Made by a program: the position numbers and the translations under genes. This document shows positions 31,846-39,729 of a DNA stretch of 64,000 nt, piece after piece. The stretch comes from Myxococcaceae bacterium. GTDB lineage: Bacteria > Myxococcota_A > Polyangia > Polyangiales > Ga0077539. A model generated the notes under the pieces. It searched no databases. It was not told the DNA's origin and saw nothing but the letters and a program-made list of their open reading frames with translations. The first letter of the stretch is position 1, and each line of letters opens with the position of its first letter. The DNA lies in the NCBI GenBank assembly GCA_004297725.1, contig SCUS01000166.1:1-64000 (forward strand). Direction: 5' to 3'.

Positions 31846-32889
31846 ATGACCGACGCGACCCGCCCCGACGCGCTCCCCGCCCCGCTGCGCGACGAGCTCC
31901 TCGCCGCCGTGAGCGCTGCGACGGGCCTCCCCGCTGCGCTCGTCTCCGCGAAGCGCCTCGCGGGCGGAGCCTCGATGGAGACCTGGTCCGTCGACCTTCG
32001 CGTCGGCGACCGGGCCGAGGCCCTGGTGCTGCGCCGGGACATGGGCGCCAACATGAGCGCCTACGCCCTCGACCGGGCCACCGAGTTCGCCCTGCTGCAG
32101 GCCGCCTGCGCCGCGGGAGTGCTCGCCCCGAGGCCCCGCTACCTCTCCTCGCCGGGCGCGGAGCGACGGTGGTTCCTGATGGATCGGCTGCCGGGAGAGA
32201 GCGTGGGCCGCAAGGTGGTGCGCTCCCCCGAGCTGGCCGCCGCCCGCGAGGCGCTGGCCCGCCAGCTCGGCGAGGCGCTCGCGGTCATCCATCGGGTTCC
32301 GATCGACCGCGGGCTGCCCCCCTTGCCGCGGCCCACGGAGGGGCGCTCTCCCGCGGAGGAGGCGCTCCACCAGGTGCGCGAGGTGCTCTCCTCGCTCCAG
32401 CTACGCAACCCCGTCTGGACCTACGCCCTCCGCTGGCTCAGCGCGCGCACCCCCGCCTGGGACGGCGCGCTCTCGCTGGTGCACGGCGACTTCCGCATCG
32501 GCAACCTCCTCGTCGACCCGGGCGGGCTCGCGGGCGTGCTCGACTGGGAGTTCGCCCACCTCGGCGACCGCCACGAGGACCTCGGCTGGGTCACCGTGCG
32601 CGACTGGCGCTTCGAGCAGGACGCGCGCCCCGTCGGGGGCGTCGGGTCGCTCGACGATTACCTGGCCGGGTATTCCTCCGCCGGCGGCGCTCCGGTCGAC
32701 CGCGACGCCCTCGTCTGGTGGGAGCTTCTCGGCAACCTCCGCTGGGCCGTCACCTGCCACTCCCAGGCGCAGCGCCACCTGGGCGGCGCCGACCGCTCGG
32801 TCGAGCTGCTCAGCCTCGGACGCAAGGCCGCGGAGATGGAGTGGGAGCTCATCGACCGCATCGACGCCATCGAGAAGGGAGCGCGCTGA
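31846..32889 (+). CDS. Aminoglycoside phosphotransferase-fold (APH) family kinase, 347 aa
   Basis: ATG at 31846. Kinase-like fold: LAGGASMETWSVDL (nucleotide loop, about 45), EALVLRRDMG (the VAIK-like Arg/Lys region), the catalytic LVHGDFRIGNLLVD (about 211-224, with Asp215 and Asn220) and LDWEFAHLGDRHEDLGW (metal-binding Asp, about 238). This branch (related to ACAD10/11 N-terminal kinases) is commonly found beside acyl-CoA dehydrogenase genes and may phosphorylate 4-hydroxyacyl-CoAs during fatty-acid catabolism; that is known for ACAD10/11 and inferred here. The partner DUF6285 gene starts 5 bp downstream, so the two are translationally linked. No acyl-CoA dehydrogenase gene is in the window. 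Not an antibiotic-resistance call. Confidence 0.87.
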   Translation: MTDATRPDALPAPLRDELLAAVSAATGLPAALVSAKRLAGGASMETWSVDLRVGDRAEALVLRRDMGANMSAYALDRATEFALLQAACAAGVLAPRPRYLSSPGAERRWFLMDRLPGESVGRKVVRSPELAAAREALARQLGEALAVIHRVPIDRGLPPLPRPTEGRSPAEEALHQVREVLSSLQLRNPVWTYALRWLSARTPAWDGALSLVHGDFRIGNLLVDPGGLAGVLDWEFAHLGDRHEDLGWVTVRDWRFEQDARPVGGVGSLDDYLAGYSSAGGAPVDRDALVWWELLGNLRWAVTCHSQAQRHLGGADRSVELLSLGRKAAEMEWELIDRIDAIEKGAR

Positions 32890-32894
32890 ACCGA

Positions 32895-33275
32895 ATGTCC
32901 GACGAGCGAGACGCCTTCGAGCAGCACCCCAGCGCCCTCGACCTGATCGACGCCGCGAGGGAGCACCTCGCGACCCGGGTGCTCCCCACGATCACCGACC
33001 CGAGGCTGCGCTTCGAGACGCTGGTGGCGACGCACGTGCTGGGCGTCGCCTCGCGCGAGCTCTCCCGCGGACCCGAGATGGCCGCGGAGATCGACCGGGG
33101 GCGCGCGGCCCTGCCGGGCTCGCCGGAGGGCGACGGCGCCCTGTGCGCGTTGATCGAAGAGGGCCGCTACGATGATCCGGAGGCGGGGGCGGCGCTGAGG
33201 CGCTGGCTCCAGGCGCGCAACGAGCTCTCGCTCTTCGCCTGGAACCCGCTCTTCCTCATGCGGGTGAAGGGCTGA
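32895..33275 (+). CDS. DUF6285-like protein, 126 aa
   Basis: ATG at 32895, 5 bp after the stop of the APH-fold kinase. The small helical protein starts with PSALDLIDAAREHLATRVLP and continues FETLVATHVLGVASRELSRGP and ARNELSLFAWNPLFLMRVKG. This pattern and position match the DUF6285 partner that accompanies APH-like kinases in acyl-CoA pathways. Its role is unknown; it may be an accessory or regulatory subunit of the kinase. Confidence 0.82.
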   Translation: MSDERDAFEQHPSALDLIDAAREHLATRVLPTITDPRLRFETLVATHVLGVASRELSRGPEMAAEIDRGRAALPGSPEGDGALCALIEEGRYDDPEAGAALRRWLQARNELSLFAWNPLFLMRVKG

Positions 33276-33282
33276 AGGGCGC

Positions 33283-34344
33283 TCAGGCCGAGCGCGGCGG
33301 CACCTTGATGCCGTAGTCCTTGATGCGCTCGTAGAGGGTCGAGCGCGCGATGCCCAGCGCCTGCGCCGTGCGGAGCAGGTTGTATCCGCAGCGCTGGAGG
33401 GTGCGCTCGATGTGCTGCCGCTCCTGCATCGCCAGGTTCGGCGAGCCGGCGTTCTCCTCGCGGCAGACCTGACGGCGGATCTCCCTCGGAGAGCGCCCGC
33501 GCCCGGGCCTGGCGAGCTCGCGGCCCGAGAGGGAGGGATGCAGCGCGTGGGCGACGAGACGCAGCGTCTCGGCGTCGAAGCGGGGGCGATGCGGGAAGTG
33601 GAAGATCACCACCTGCCCGAGCGCCTCGAGGGGGACCGCGAAGCACGGGGTGCCGTCGAGCAGTCGGATCCACTGCGGGGCGCGGCCGTCCATCACCCCG
33701 ATGAGCTGGCGGGTGTGGGCGATGGTGGCCACCTGCGGCGAGAGTCGGCTGGTCTCCAGGGGGCGGGCGCGCAGCACCCCGGAGGGCGCCCGCTCCCACA
33801 GCACCACCGCCGAGGACTCGAGCGCCTCGCCGATGGTCACCGCGAGCCGCGCCGCCCGGAGCGCCGGGTCGAGAGGCATCACCAGCGCCGAGGCGATGCT
33901 CCGCGAGAGCCGCTGGCGCCGCTCCATCTGCCGCAGCGCGGTGGCGTCCTGATGGAGCACCAGCGATGCACGACGGCCTCCCCATGTCACTGTCGAAATG
34001 CTGACAATGAGCCAGTGCTCGCTGTCATTGTTGTGGCAAGCGAGTGATTGTTCCCTGACAACGCCGCTCGCTTCGGGGGAGCTGTCGAGGGAGCGCGAGA
34101 GCGCGTCGGCGTCGGAGGGGCTGAGGGTGGGGAGGCCGTCGAGGTAGCGCTGCCCCACGGTCGCGAACTTCATGGGGCTCGTGCGCCAGGCGTCGTTGAC
34201 GTCCCACACGGTGCCGGATTCGTCGAGGATGGCCGCGGGGAGGTCGAGGTCTTCGAGGCGCGGACGGTCGTCCGAGGCGTCGCTCCGAGGCGGCTCCGAG
34301 GGGAAGGTCGGGGGAGCCGCGGCCGATGAGGAGAGATCGTGCAT
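33283..34344 (-). CDS. PAS-GAF sensor with C-terminal Fis-type helix-turn-helix, 353 aa
   Basis: Residues about 30-140 form a PAS domain (LPAAILDESGTVWDVNDAW, WLIVSISTVTWGGRRASLVLH). A GAF-like segment at about 145-270 has ALESSAVVLWERAPSG and FAVPLEALGQVVIFHFPH. The C-terminus (about 305-350) is a Fis DNA-binding domain, ERQHIERTLQRCGYNLLRTAQALGIARSTLYERIKDYG. The sigma-54-activating AAA+ domain of NtrC-type proteins is absent, so it binds DNA without ATPase function. Such PAS-Fis proteins are frequent in myxobacteria. The ligand is unknown. It converges with the DUF6285 gene, 7 bp apart. Confidence 0.87.
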   Translation of the reverse strand: MHDLSSSAAAPPTFPSEPPRSDASDDRPRLEDLDLPAAILDESGTVWDVNDAWRTSPMKFATVGQRYLDGLPTLSPSDADALSRSLDSSPEASGVVREQSLACHNNDSEHWLIVSISTVTWGGRRASLVLHQDATALRQMERRQRLSRSIASALVMPLDPALRAARLAVTIGEALESSAVVLWERAPSGVLRARPLETSRLSPQVATIAHTRQLIGVMDGRAPQWIRLLDGTPCFAVPLEALGQVVIFHFPHRPRFDAETLRLVAHALHPSLSGRELARPGRGRSPREIRRQVCREENAGSPNLAMQERQHIERTLQRCGYNLLRTAQALGIARSTLYERIKDYGIKVPPRSA

Positions 34345-34439
34345 GGCTGTTCCGCGCGGGGAATGGGAGGTCGGTGACGAAGCTGGACCGTGGAATTCCT
34401 CCGTCGGTTACAAGGCTCATGCCGCCCTAAGAGGTCGGG

Positions 34440-34880
34440 TCAGCGGGGGCGCAGTTCGAGCGCGAGGTAGAGCGACGCTCGGGGGTGGGTGACGCCGGGC
34501 TGTCTCCAGCTCAGGAGGGCGTCGCCGAGGCAGGCGGAGAGGCCCCTCGCCAGCAGCGGGGGATCGAAGGTCACGGCGGTGGCGCGACCTCCGAGGGTGA
34601 GGTTCACGACCACGTCGACGCGGCGGATGGTGGCGAGGGCGGCCGGGTCGACGACGCGCGCCTGCTCGATGCAGCGCTCGACCCCGGGGAGCATCGTCGG
34701 GATGGCGAGGGCGGCGGAGGCGGCGGAGGCGCGCTCGGTGCGCAGCAGCCGGAGGTCCACCGGGCGGGAGGCGGTGGCGCGAGGGGGAGGGCGGTGGCGT
34801 CGGCGGCGCCCCTGCGCGGCGAGGGGAGAGGCGGCGACGAGGAGCGCGAGCAGGGCGGAGAGGGCTTCGGGGCGGGTCAC
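34440..34880 (-). CDS. Secreted AgmX/PglI C-terminal-like domain protein, 146 aa
   Basis: The GTG at 34880 overlaps the TGA of the upstream glycosidase gene (GTGA), the usual sign of coupled translation. Signal peptide at 1-23 (ALSALLALLVAASPLAAQ), then an Arg/His/Pro-rich stretch. From about 65 a small domain follows: MLPGVERCIEQARVVDPAAL, RVDVVVNLTLGGRATAVTFD, LSACLGDALLSWRQPG and LYLALELRPR. One Cys pair and the V-V-L-x2-G-x-A pattern resemble the TonB-like C-terminal domain of myxobacterial AgmX/PglI-type proteins. It probably acts in the periplasm. The assignment is by pattern. Confidence 0.7.
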   Translation of the reverse strand: MTRPEALSALLALLVAASPLAAQGRRRRHRPPPRATASRPVDLRLLRTERASAASAALAIPTMLPGVERCIEQARVVDPAALATIRRVDVVVNLTLGGRATAVTFDPPLLARGLSACLGDALLSWRQPGVTHPRASLYLALELRPR

Positions 34881-36589
34881 GTCCCGGCGTCGGTGCGCGG
34901 GTGGCAGAGCGTCGGCGGGTGGTAGGCGGGCACCTCGCGGAGGAGGGCGTCGCTCACCTGGTTCTCGTCGATGATGCGCCGCATCGTCTCGGCGGCGGGC
35001 GTGGGGATGCGTCGGCGCGAGGGGTCGCGGTAGTCGACGGTGTAGAGCCCGAAGCGGGGGCAGAAGCCTTCGGCCCACTCGAAGTTGTCGATGATCGACC
35101 AGTGGAAATAGCCGCGCACGTCGAGGCCCTCGCGGATGGCGCGGGCGACGATGGCGAGGTGCTCGGCGAGGTAGCGCGGGCGGTTGGTCCCGGAGGCGTC
35201 GGCGAGGCCGTTCTCGGTGACCAGGATCGGGAGGTTGAATCGACGGAGCTCACGCAGCACCAGGAGGAACCCTTGGGGGTAGAGGTCCCAGTCGAGGTCG
35301 GACTTGGGCAGCGGCGTGGCGAGCGAGGTCTGCTGCGGCAGGCCCCGGAGGATGGGGAGCGTGGGCAGTCCGCGCACCAGCGAGAGCCCGTAGTAGTTGA
35401 GCCCGATGTAGTCCGCGCGGGCGCGCAGCGAGGGGTCGTTGGTGCGGTCGGTCGGGCCGGTGAGGGTGCCGTCGGCGTCGGCGTCGAGGTCGCCGCGGAC
35501 GATGGCGTTCATGAAGAGGTCGTTGTTGACGTAGCTCGCCGCGCGGGCGCCCGCCTCGTCGGCCTCGTTGCCCGGGCGGTCGGCGCGAAACACCCGGTTG
35601 TGCGTGGCGATGGACACCAGCGCGGGGCGGCCGCCGGTGCCCCCGACGCCCGCGTCGGCGTTGCCCGCGACGGCGAAGGTGTCGGCCTCGTGGAGCGCGT
35701 CGTAGCCGCGGGCGTGGGCGCGGATCATGTTGGACACGAGCCGCCGCACGCGGTCGAAGTTGAGCGGGGCGCCGGGGGGGAAGACCCCCTGGAGGTATCC
35801 GCCCGCGGCGATGACCAGGGGCTCGTTGAGGGTGATCCACCAGTCGACCTGGCGGCCGTACTCCGCGCCGGCGAAGCGCGACCACGCGGCGAAGTCGTCG
35901 ACGATGCCGTCTCGCACGAAGCCCTGCGTGTCGAAGGGCATCGAGAGGTCGTGGAGGTAGTCGGGCAGCACGAAGTGGTAGAGGGTCACCATCGGCACGA
36001 GGCGGCGGGCGGCCATCGCGTCGAGCACCCGGTGGTAGTACGCGACGCCTGCCGGGTCGGCGGCGGCGCGGCACTCGGTCATGAACTCCGCGAGGGGGCG
36101 GGTGCGGGCGGCGGCGCAGCGGTCCCACTGGGCGCGCGTGGGGAAGAGGCGCGACCAGTCGAAGCCGAGGCGGTAGGCGTTCTGGTGGGTGGCGACGAGG
36201 GCGTCGAGGTCGGCCTCGAACTGCGTGTAGCTCTGCGGTCCGTCGTTGGCGCGGTCGCCGTTGAGCACCCGCCCCGGCATGCGCTCCCACTGCCCCCAGT
36301 CGGTGCGGTCGAGACCCCCTTCGATCTGGTAGGGCGCCGTCGCCGAGCCCCAGAGGAAGCCCGGAGGAAAGGGCCCGCGGGGCGATGGCTCGAAGGGCTC
36401 GATGGTGAGAGGAACGTCCGCGGGGGGCACGTCCGCGGCAGGGGGAAGGTCGTCCGCGGCGGGGACGTCGGCGGCCCCGAGGTCGCTGCGGGCGGCGTCG
36501 AGGACGGCGGCGTCGGCGGGCGTCGAGGGGGTGTCGTCGCAGGCGGCGAGAGCCAGGGGGAGCAGGACGAGCGCGCGCGCGGTTCGCAT
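34877..36589 (-). CDS. Lipoprotein family 1 glycoside hydrolase (beta-glucosidase-like), 570 aa
   Basis: ATG at 36589 with lipobox LALAAC (Cys17), then an Asp/Ala/Pro-rich linker to about 68. The GH1 TIM barrel begins FPPGFLWGSATAPYQIEGG (75-92). It has LGFDWSRLFPT (141-151), WWITLNEP with acid/base Glu256, and LVTENG with nucleophile Glu459, plus FHWSIIDNFEWAEGF near the end. Both catalytic Glu residues are present, so it should be an active retaining beta-glycosidase. Most GH1 enzymes are cytoplasmic; lipid anchoring at the envelope would let it hydrolyse extracellular beta-glycosides. It is translationally coupled to the small secreted protein downstream and divergent from selB. Confidence 0.92.
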   Translation of the reverse strand: MRTARALVLLPLALAACDDTPSTPADAAVLDAARSDLGAADVPAADDLPPAADVPPADVPLTIEPFEPSPRGPFPPGFLWGSATAPYQIEGGLDRTDWGQWERMPGRVLNGDRANDGPQSYTQFEADLDALVATHQNAYRLGFDWSRLFPTRAQWDRCAAARTRPLAEFMTECRAAADPAGVAYYHRVLDAMAARRLVPMVTLYHFVLPDYLHDLSMPFDTQGFVRDGIVDDFAAWSRFAGAEYGRQVDWWITLNEPLVIAAGGYLQGVFPPGAPLNFDRVRRLVSNMIRAHARGYDALHEADTFAVAGNADAGVGGTGGRPALVSIATHNRVFRADRPGNEADEAGARAASYVNNDLFMNAIVRGDLDADADGTLTGPTDRTNDPSLRARADYIGLNYYGLSLVRGLPTLPILRGLPQQTSLATPLPKSDLDWDLYPQGFLLVLRELRRFNLPILVTENGLADASGTNRPRYLAEHLAIVARAIREGLDVRGYFHWSIIDNFEWAEGFCPRFGLYTVDYRDPSRRRIPTPAAETMRRIIDENQVSDALLREVPAYHPPTLCHPRTDAGT

Positions 36590-36650
36590 GGTGGGCGGGG
36601 ACGCTACCAGAGCGCGGGGGCCGTCGGAACGTGCGCTATGGTCCGCGCGC

Positions 36651-38546
36651 ATGAGCGCAGCAGAGACGGGGGCGAGCCATCTTGTGGTGGGCGTGGCGGG
36701 GCACATCGACCACGGCAAGACCGCGCTGGTGAAGGCGCTCACGGGGGTCGACACCGACCGGCTGCCCGAGGAGAAGGCCCGGGGGATCACCATCGAGCTG
36801 GGCTTCGCGGCGCTGACCCTCGACGACGGGAGGCGCGCGGCGGTGATCGACATGCCGGGCCACGAGCGCTTCGTGCGCACCATGATCGCCGGGGCGGGGG
36901 GCGTCGACCTGATGCTGCTGGTGGTGGCGGCCAACGAGGGGGTGATGCCCCAGACGAGGGAGCACCTCGCCATCGCCGACCTGGTGGGAGTGCGCGGCGG
37001 GGTGTGCGCCCTCACCAAGTGCGACCTCGCCAGCGACGACCTCGTGGAGCTCGCGGTGGAGGAGGTGCGCGAGGTGCTGCGGGGGACGGCGCTCGACGGG
37101 GCGCCGGTGATCCCGGTGAGCGCGAAGGAGGGCACCGGGCTCGCGGCGCTGAGGGCGGCGCTGACCGCGGCGGCGGTGAGCCCTCGGGACGCGAGCGGCG
37201 CGCCGGTGATGCCCATCGATCGGGTGTTCGCTCGCAAGGGCTTCGGGGTGGTGGTGACCGGGACGCTGGTGGCCGGGACGCTGCGCGAGGGCGAGGTGGT
37301 GGCGGTGGGCCCGACGGGGCCGGAGCACCGGGTGCTCACCGCGAGGGTGCGGGGGCTGCAGGTGCACGGCGCGGCGGTGAGCGAGGCGCGCGCGGGCTCT
37401 CGGGTGGCGGCGAACCTGGCGGGCGTGGAGGTGGCGGAGGTCCCTCGGGGGCAGTGGGTGTTTCGGGAGGGGGTGGTGGCGGTGACGCGCTCCTTCGACG
37501 CGAGGGTGCGGCTGCTGCCGGAGACGAGGCGCGCGCTGGGGAGGCGCACCAAGCTGGAGGTGGCCGCGGGGGCCACGCACGCGCTCGCGACGGTGTCGCT
37601 GCTGGAGGGCGACTCGCTGGAGCCCGGGGCCGAGGCGCTGGCGAGGGTGAGCACCGACCGGCCGCTGGTGCTGCGGGTGGGAGAGCGCCTGGTGCTGCGC
37701 GGTCCGCCTTCGCTGGCGGGCGTCGGAGGCACCGTCGGGGGGCTCACGGTGGTGCGCCCGATCGCCGAGCGGGTGCGGCGGAGGGCGGTGGCGCTGGAGC
37801 GTGCGAGGCGGAGCGCGGCGGGCGACGCGAGGGCTCGCGCGGAGGTGGAGCTCGAGGCCGCGGGGCTGAAGGGCCTCGACGCCGACGGGCTCATGGCGCG
37901 CGCGGGCTACGCGGCCTCGGAGGGCAGGGCCGGGGTGGCGGTGGGCGCCGACCGGTGGGTGTCGAGAGCGGCGCTCGAGGCTTTACAAGCGAAGGTATTG
38001 GACGCGCTGAGCGGCCAGCACGCGAAGCACCCGGACGAGCGGGGCCTCGACCGGAGGGCGCTGGCGGCGCTGGGCGACGACGCGGTGGTGGACTCGGCGC
38101 TGGGCGCGCTGGTGGCGGCGAAGCGGGTGACGCGCGAGGGCGACGTGATCGCGAGGGCGGGGTGGAAGGCGAGGAGCGCGGACGAGACGCCGTACCTGGC
38201 GCAGGTGCGCGCGGCGCTGGCGAGGGCGGGCACGTCGGCGCCGAGCGTGAACGAGCTGGCGCAGTCGGTGGGCACGGACGCGAAGGGGATCGCGCTGGCG
38301 ATCAAGCGGCTGGTCGACCGGGGCGAGGCGCTGAAGGTGACGAGCGAGCTCTACGTGGACGCGGCGGCGATGGGGGCGCTGGAGGCTGCGCTGGTGCAGT
38401 GGCTGAAGGAGAAGGGGACCATCGACGCGCAGGGCTTCAAGGAGCTGAGCGGGCTGTCGAGGAAGTGGGCGATCCAGTACCTGGAGTGGTTCGACGGGAG
38501 GAAGCTGACGCTGCGCGTGGGGGACAAGCGGAAGCTGCGGGGGTGA
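36651..38546 (+). CDS. selB: Selenocysteine-specific elongation factor SelB, 631 aa
   Basis: ATG at 36651. The N-terminal GTPase domain has GHIDHGKT (17-24), DMPGHE (G3) and TKCD (G4). EF-Tu-like beta-barrel domains 2-3 follow (IDRVFARKGFGVVVTGTL, VRGLQVHGAAVSEA). From about 400 onward are winged-helix domains that in SelB bind the SECIS hairpin of mRNA, ending WAIQYLEWFDGRKLTLRVGDKRKLRG in the fourth one (parts shown). It delivers Sec-tRNA to UGA codons. The presence implies selenoprotein synthesis; selA, selD and selC are not in the window. It is divergent from the GH1 gene and convergent with the FHA gene. Confidence 0.95.
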   Translation: MSAAETGASHLVVGVAGHIDHGKTALVKALTGVDTDRLPEEKARGITIELGFAALTLDDGRRAAVIDMPGHERFVRTMIAGAGGVDLMLLVVAANEGVMPQTREHLAIADLVGVRGGVCALTKCDLASDDLVELAVEEVREVLRGTALDGAPVIPVSAKEGTGLAALRAALTAAAVSPRDASGAPVMPIDRVFARKGFGVVVTGTLVAGTLREGEVVAVGPTGPEHRVLTARVRGLQVHGAAVSEARAGSRVAANLAGVEVAEVPRGQWVFREGVVAVTRSFDARVRLLPETRRALGRRTKLEVAAGATHALATVSLLEGDSLEPGAEALARVSTDRPLVLRVGERLVLRGPPSLAGVGGTVGGLTVVRPIAERVRRRAVALERARRSAAGDARARAEVELEAAGLKGLDADGLMARAGYAASEGRAGVAVGADRWVSRAALEALQAKVLDALSGQHAKHPDERGLDRRALAALGDDAVVDSALGALVAAKRVTREGDVIARAGWKARSADETPYLAQVRAALARAGTSAPSVNELAQSVGTDAKGIALAIKRLVDRGEALKVTSELYVDAAAMGALEAALVQWLKEKGTIDAQGFKELSGLSRKWAIQYLEWFDGRKLTLRVGDKRKLRG

Positions 38547-38555
38547 GAGCTCGGC

Positions 38556-39494
38556 TCAGCCCTTGAGCACGATCACCAGCGCCACGACGCTCACCACCAG
38601 GATCACCACCGCCAGCGCCAGCACGATCCAGTCGGCGTCGCCCCGGCGCTCCTTCAGGGCCTTGGGGTCGGGCGTCGGGGCGAGGGCCGCCGCGGGCTCC
38701 TCGGCGGGCGCCGGGGGAGGGAGCGAGGGCGTCGGCGGAGGCGTCGAGGGCCTCGGCGGGGGCGGCGGGGCGGCCTCGTCGGAGCCCGTCTCGAAGCTGC
38801 GGAGAAGCTCCTCGGTGGGGTCGACGAAGCGCAGCGTGCTCTTGCCGATGGTGAACTCGTCGCCGTTCTTCAGGCGCTTCTCGCTGAGCGAGCGGCCGCC
38901 CACCACGATGCCGTTCTTGCTGCCCAGGTCGCGCAGCGCGTAGCCCTCGGCGTCGCGCTCCACCTCGGCGTGCTGCCGGGAGCAGTCGCGGTCGTCGAGC
39001 AGCACCTCGCAGCCCTCGGCGCGCCCCAGCGTGAGCCGGGAGCCCGCGGCGGGGATCTCCCACCGTCGGCCCGCGGTCTTGCCCGAGCGAAGCTCCAGGT
39101 AGGGGGGCGCGCTGTCGCCGCCGAGGGAGCGCAGGGAGTCCCTGAGCAGCCGACGGGCGAGCGTGGCGGTGCGCTCCGGGGGGTCGGCCAGCGCGATGAC
39201 GAAGGACACCTTCACGGCGTAGTCGCCGACGCCGATCTCGTCGCCGTCACGGAGGAACTTCCTCCGACCCCGCGCGATGGCCACGCCGTTGACGCGGGTG
39301 CCGTTGGTGCTGCCCTCGTCGACGATGGAGACGTCCGGGCCGTCGACGCGGATGAGCGCGTGCTGGTCGCTCACCGCCCGGGAGGGAAGGCGCACGTCGA
39401 CGTGCGCGCCGCGGCCGATGACGACGCGCGGCTGATCGAGGGTGATGGTCTGGGGATCGCTCCCCGGCACCGTGACCAGGAACGTCAGAGCCAC
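38556..39494 (-). CDS. Membrane-anchored protein with two FHA domains, 312 aa
   Basis: FHA 1 occupies about residues 15-95 (VVIGRGAHVDVRLPSRAVSDQH, DEGSTNGTRVNG). FHA 2 occupies about 125-215 (LTLGRAEGCEVLLDDRDCSRQH, GSKNGIVVGG). Both keep GR, S-x2-H and NG. A Pro/Ser-rich linker leads to one C-terminal membrane helix (DWIVLALAVVILVVSVVALVIVLKG), giving a tail-anchored protein with cytoplasmic phosphothreonine-binding heads. A role in Ser/Thr kinase signalling at the membrane is likely; the kinase is not adjacent. It converges with selB (9 bp between stops). Confidence 0.88.
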   Translation of the reverse strand: MALTFLVTVPGSDPQTITLDQPRVVIGRGAHVDVRLPSRAVSDQHALIRVDGPDVSIVDEGSTNGTRVNGVAIARGRRKFLRDGDEIGVGDYAVKVSFVIALADPPERTATLARRLLRDSLRSLGGDSAPPYLELRSGKTAGRRWEIPAAGSRLTLGRAEGCEVLLDDRDCSRQHAEVERDAEGYALRDLGSKNGIVVGGRSLSEKRLKNGDEFTIGKSTLRFVDPTEELLRSFETGSDEAAPPPPPRPSTPPPTPSLPPPAPAEEPAAALAPTPDPKALKERRGDADWIVLALAVVILVVSVVALVIVLKG

Positions 39495-39729
39495 GCCGCG
39501 GCCGTTAGCGCATCGGTGAGAAGGCCGTCAATTCCCGTGCAATCGGAAGAAGCGCCGCGACGAAAATTGGACGCATCGGAACGCCCCGTCGCATAGGCCG
39601 CTCAAGCGCCGAGCGAACTGTGCGGGGACCGCTACCAAGGTCCTCCCGACGTCGACGGGGAGGTGATCCCCGCCGCGGCGGGAGCTCTCTGCCCGTCTTA
39701 CAGGGGTCGCGAGGAAGAGGAGAGATTCC

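Noticed and set aside
31846..32889. Aminoglycoside resistance enzyme
   Set aside because: The kinase fold is shared, but the DUF6285 neighbour and overall sequence fit the acyl-CoA-linked branch of the family.
34901..38566. A 1221-codon plus-strand frame across the GH1 and selB genes
   Set aside because: It is a frame-shifted shadow of selB and an antisense shadow of the glycosidase, with no coherent domain.
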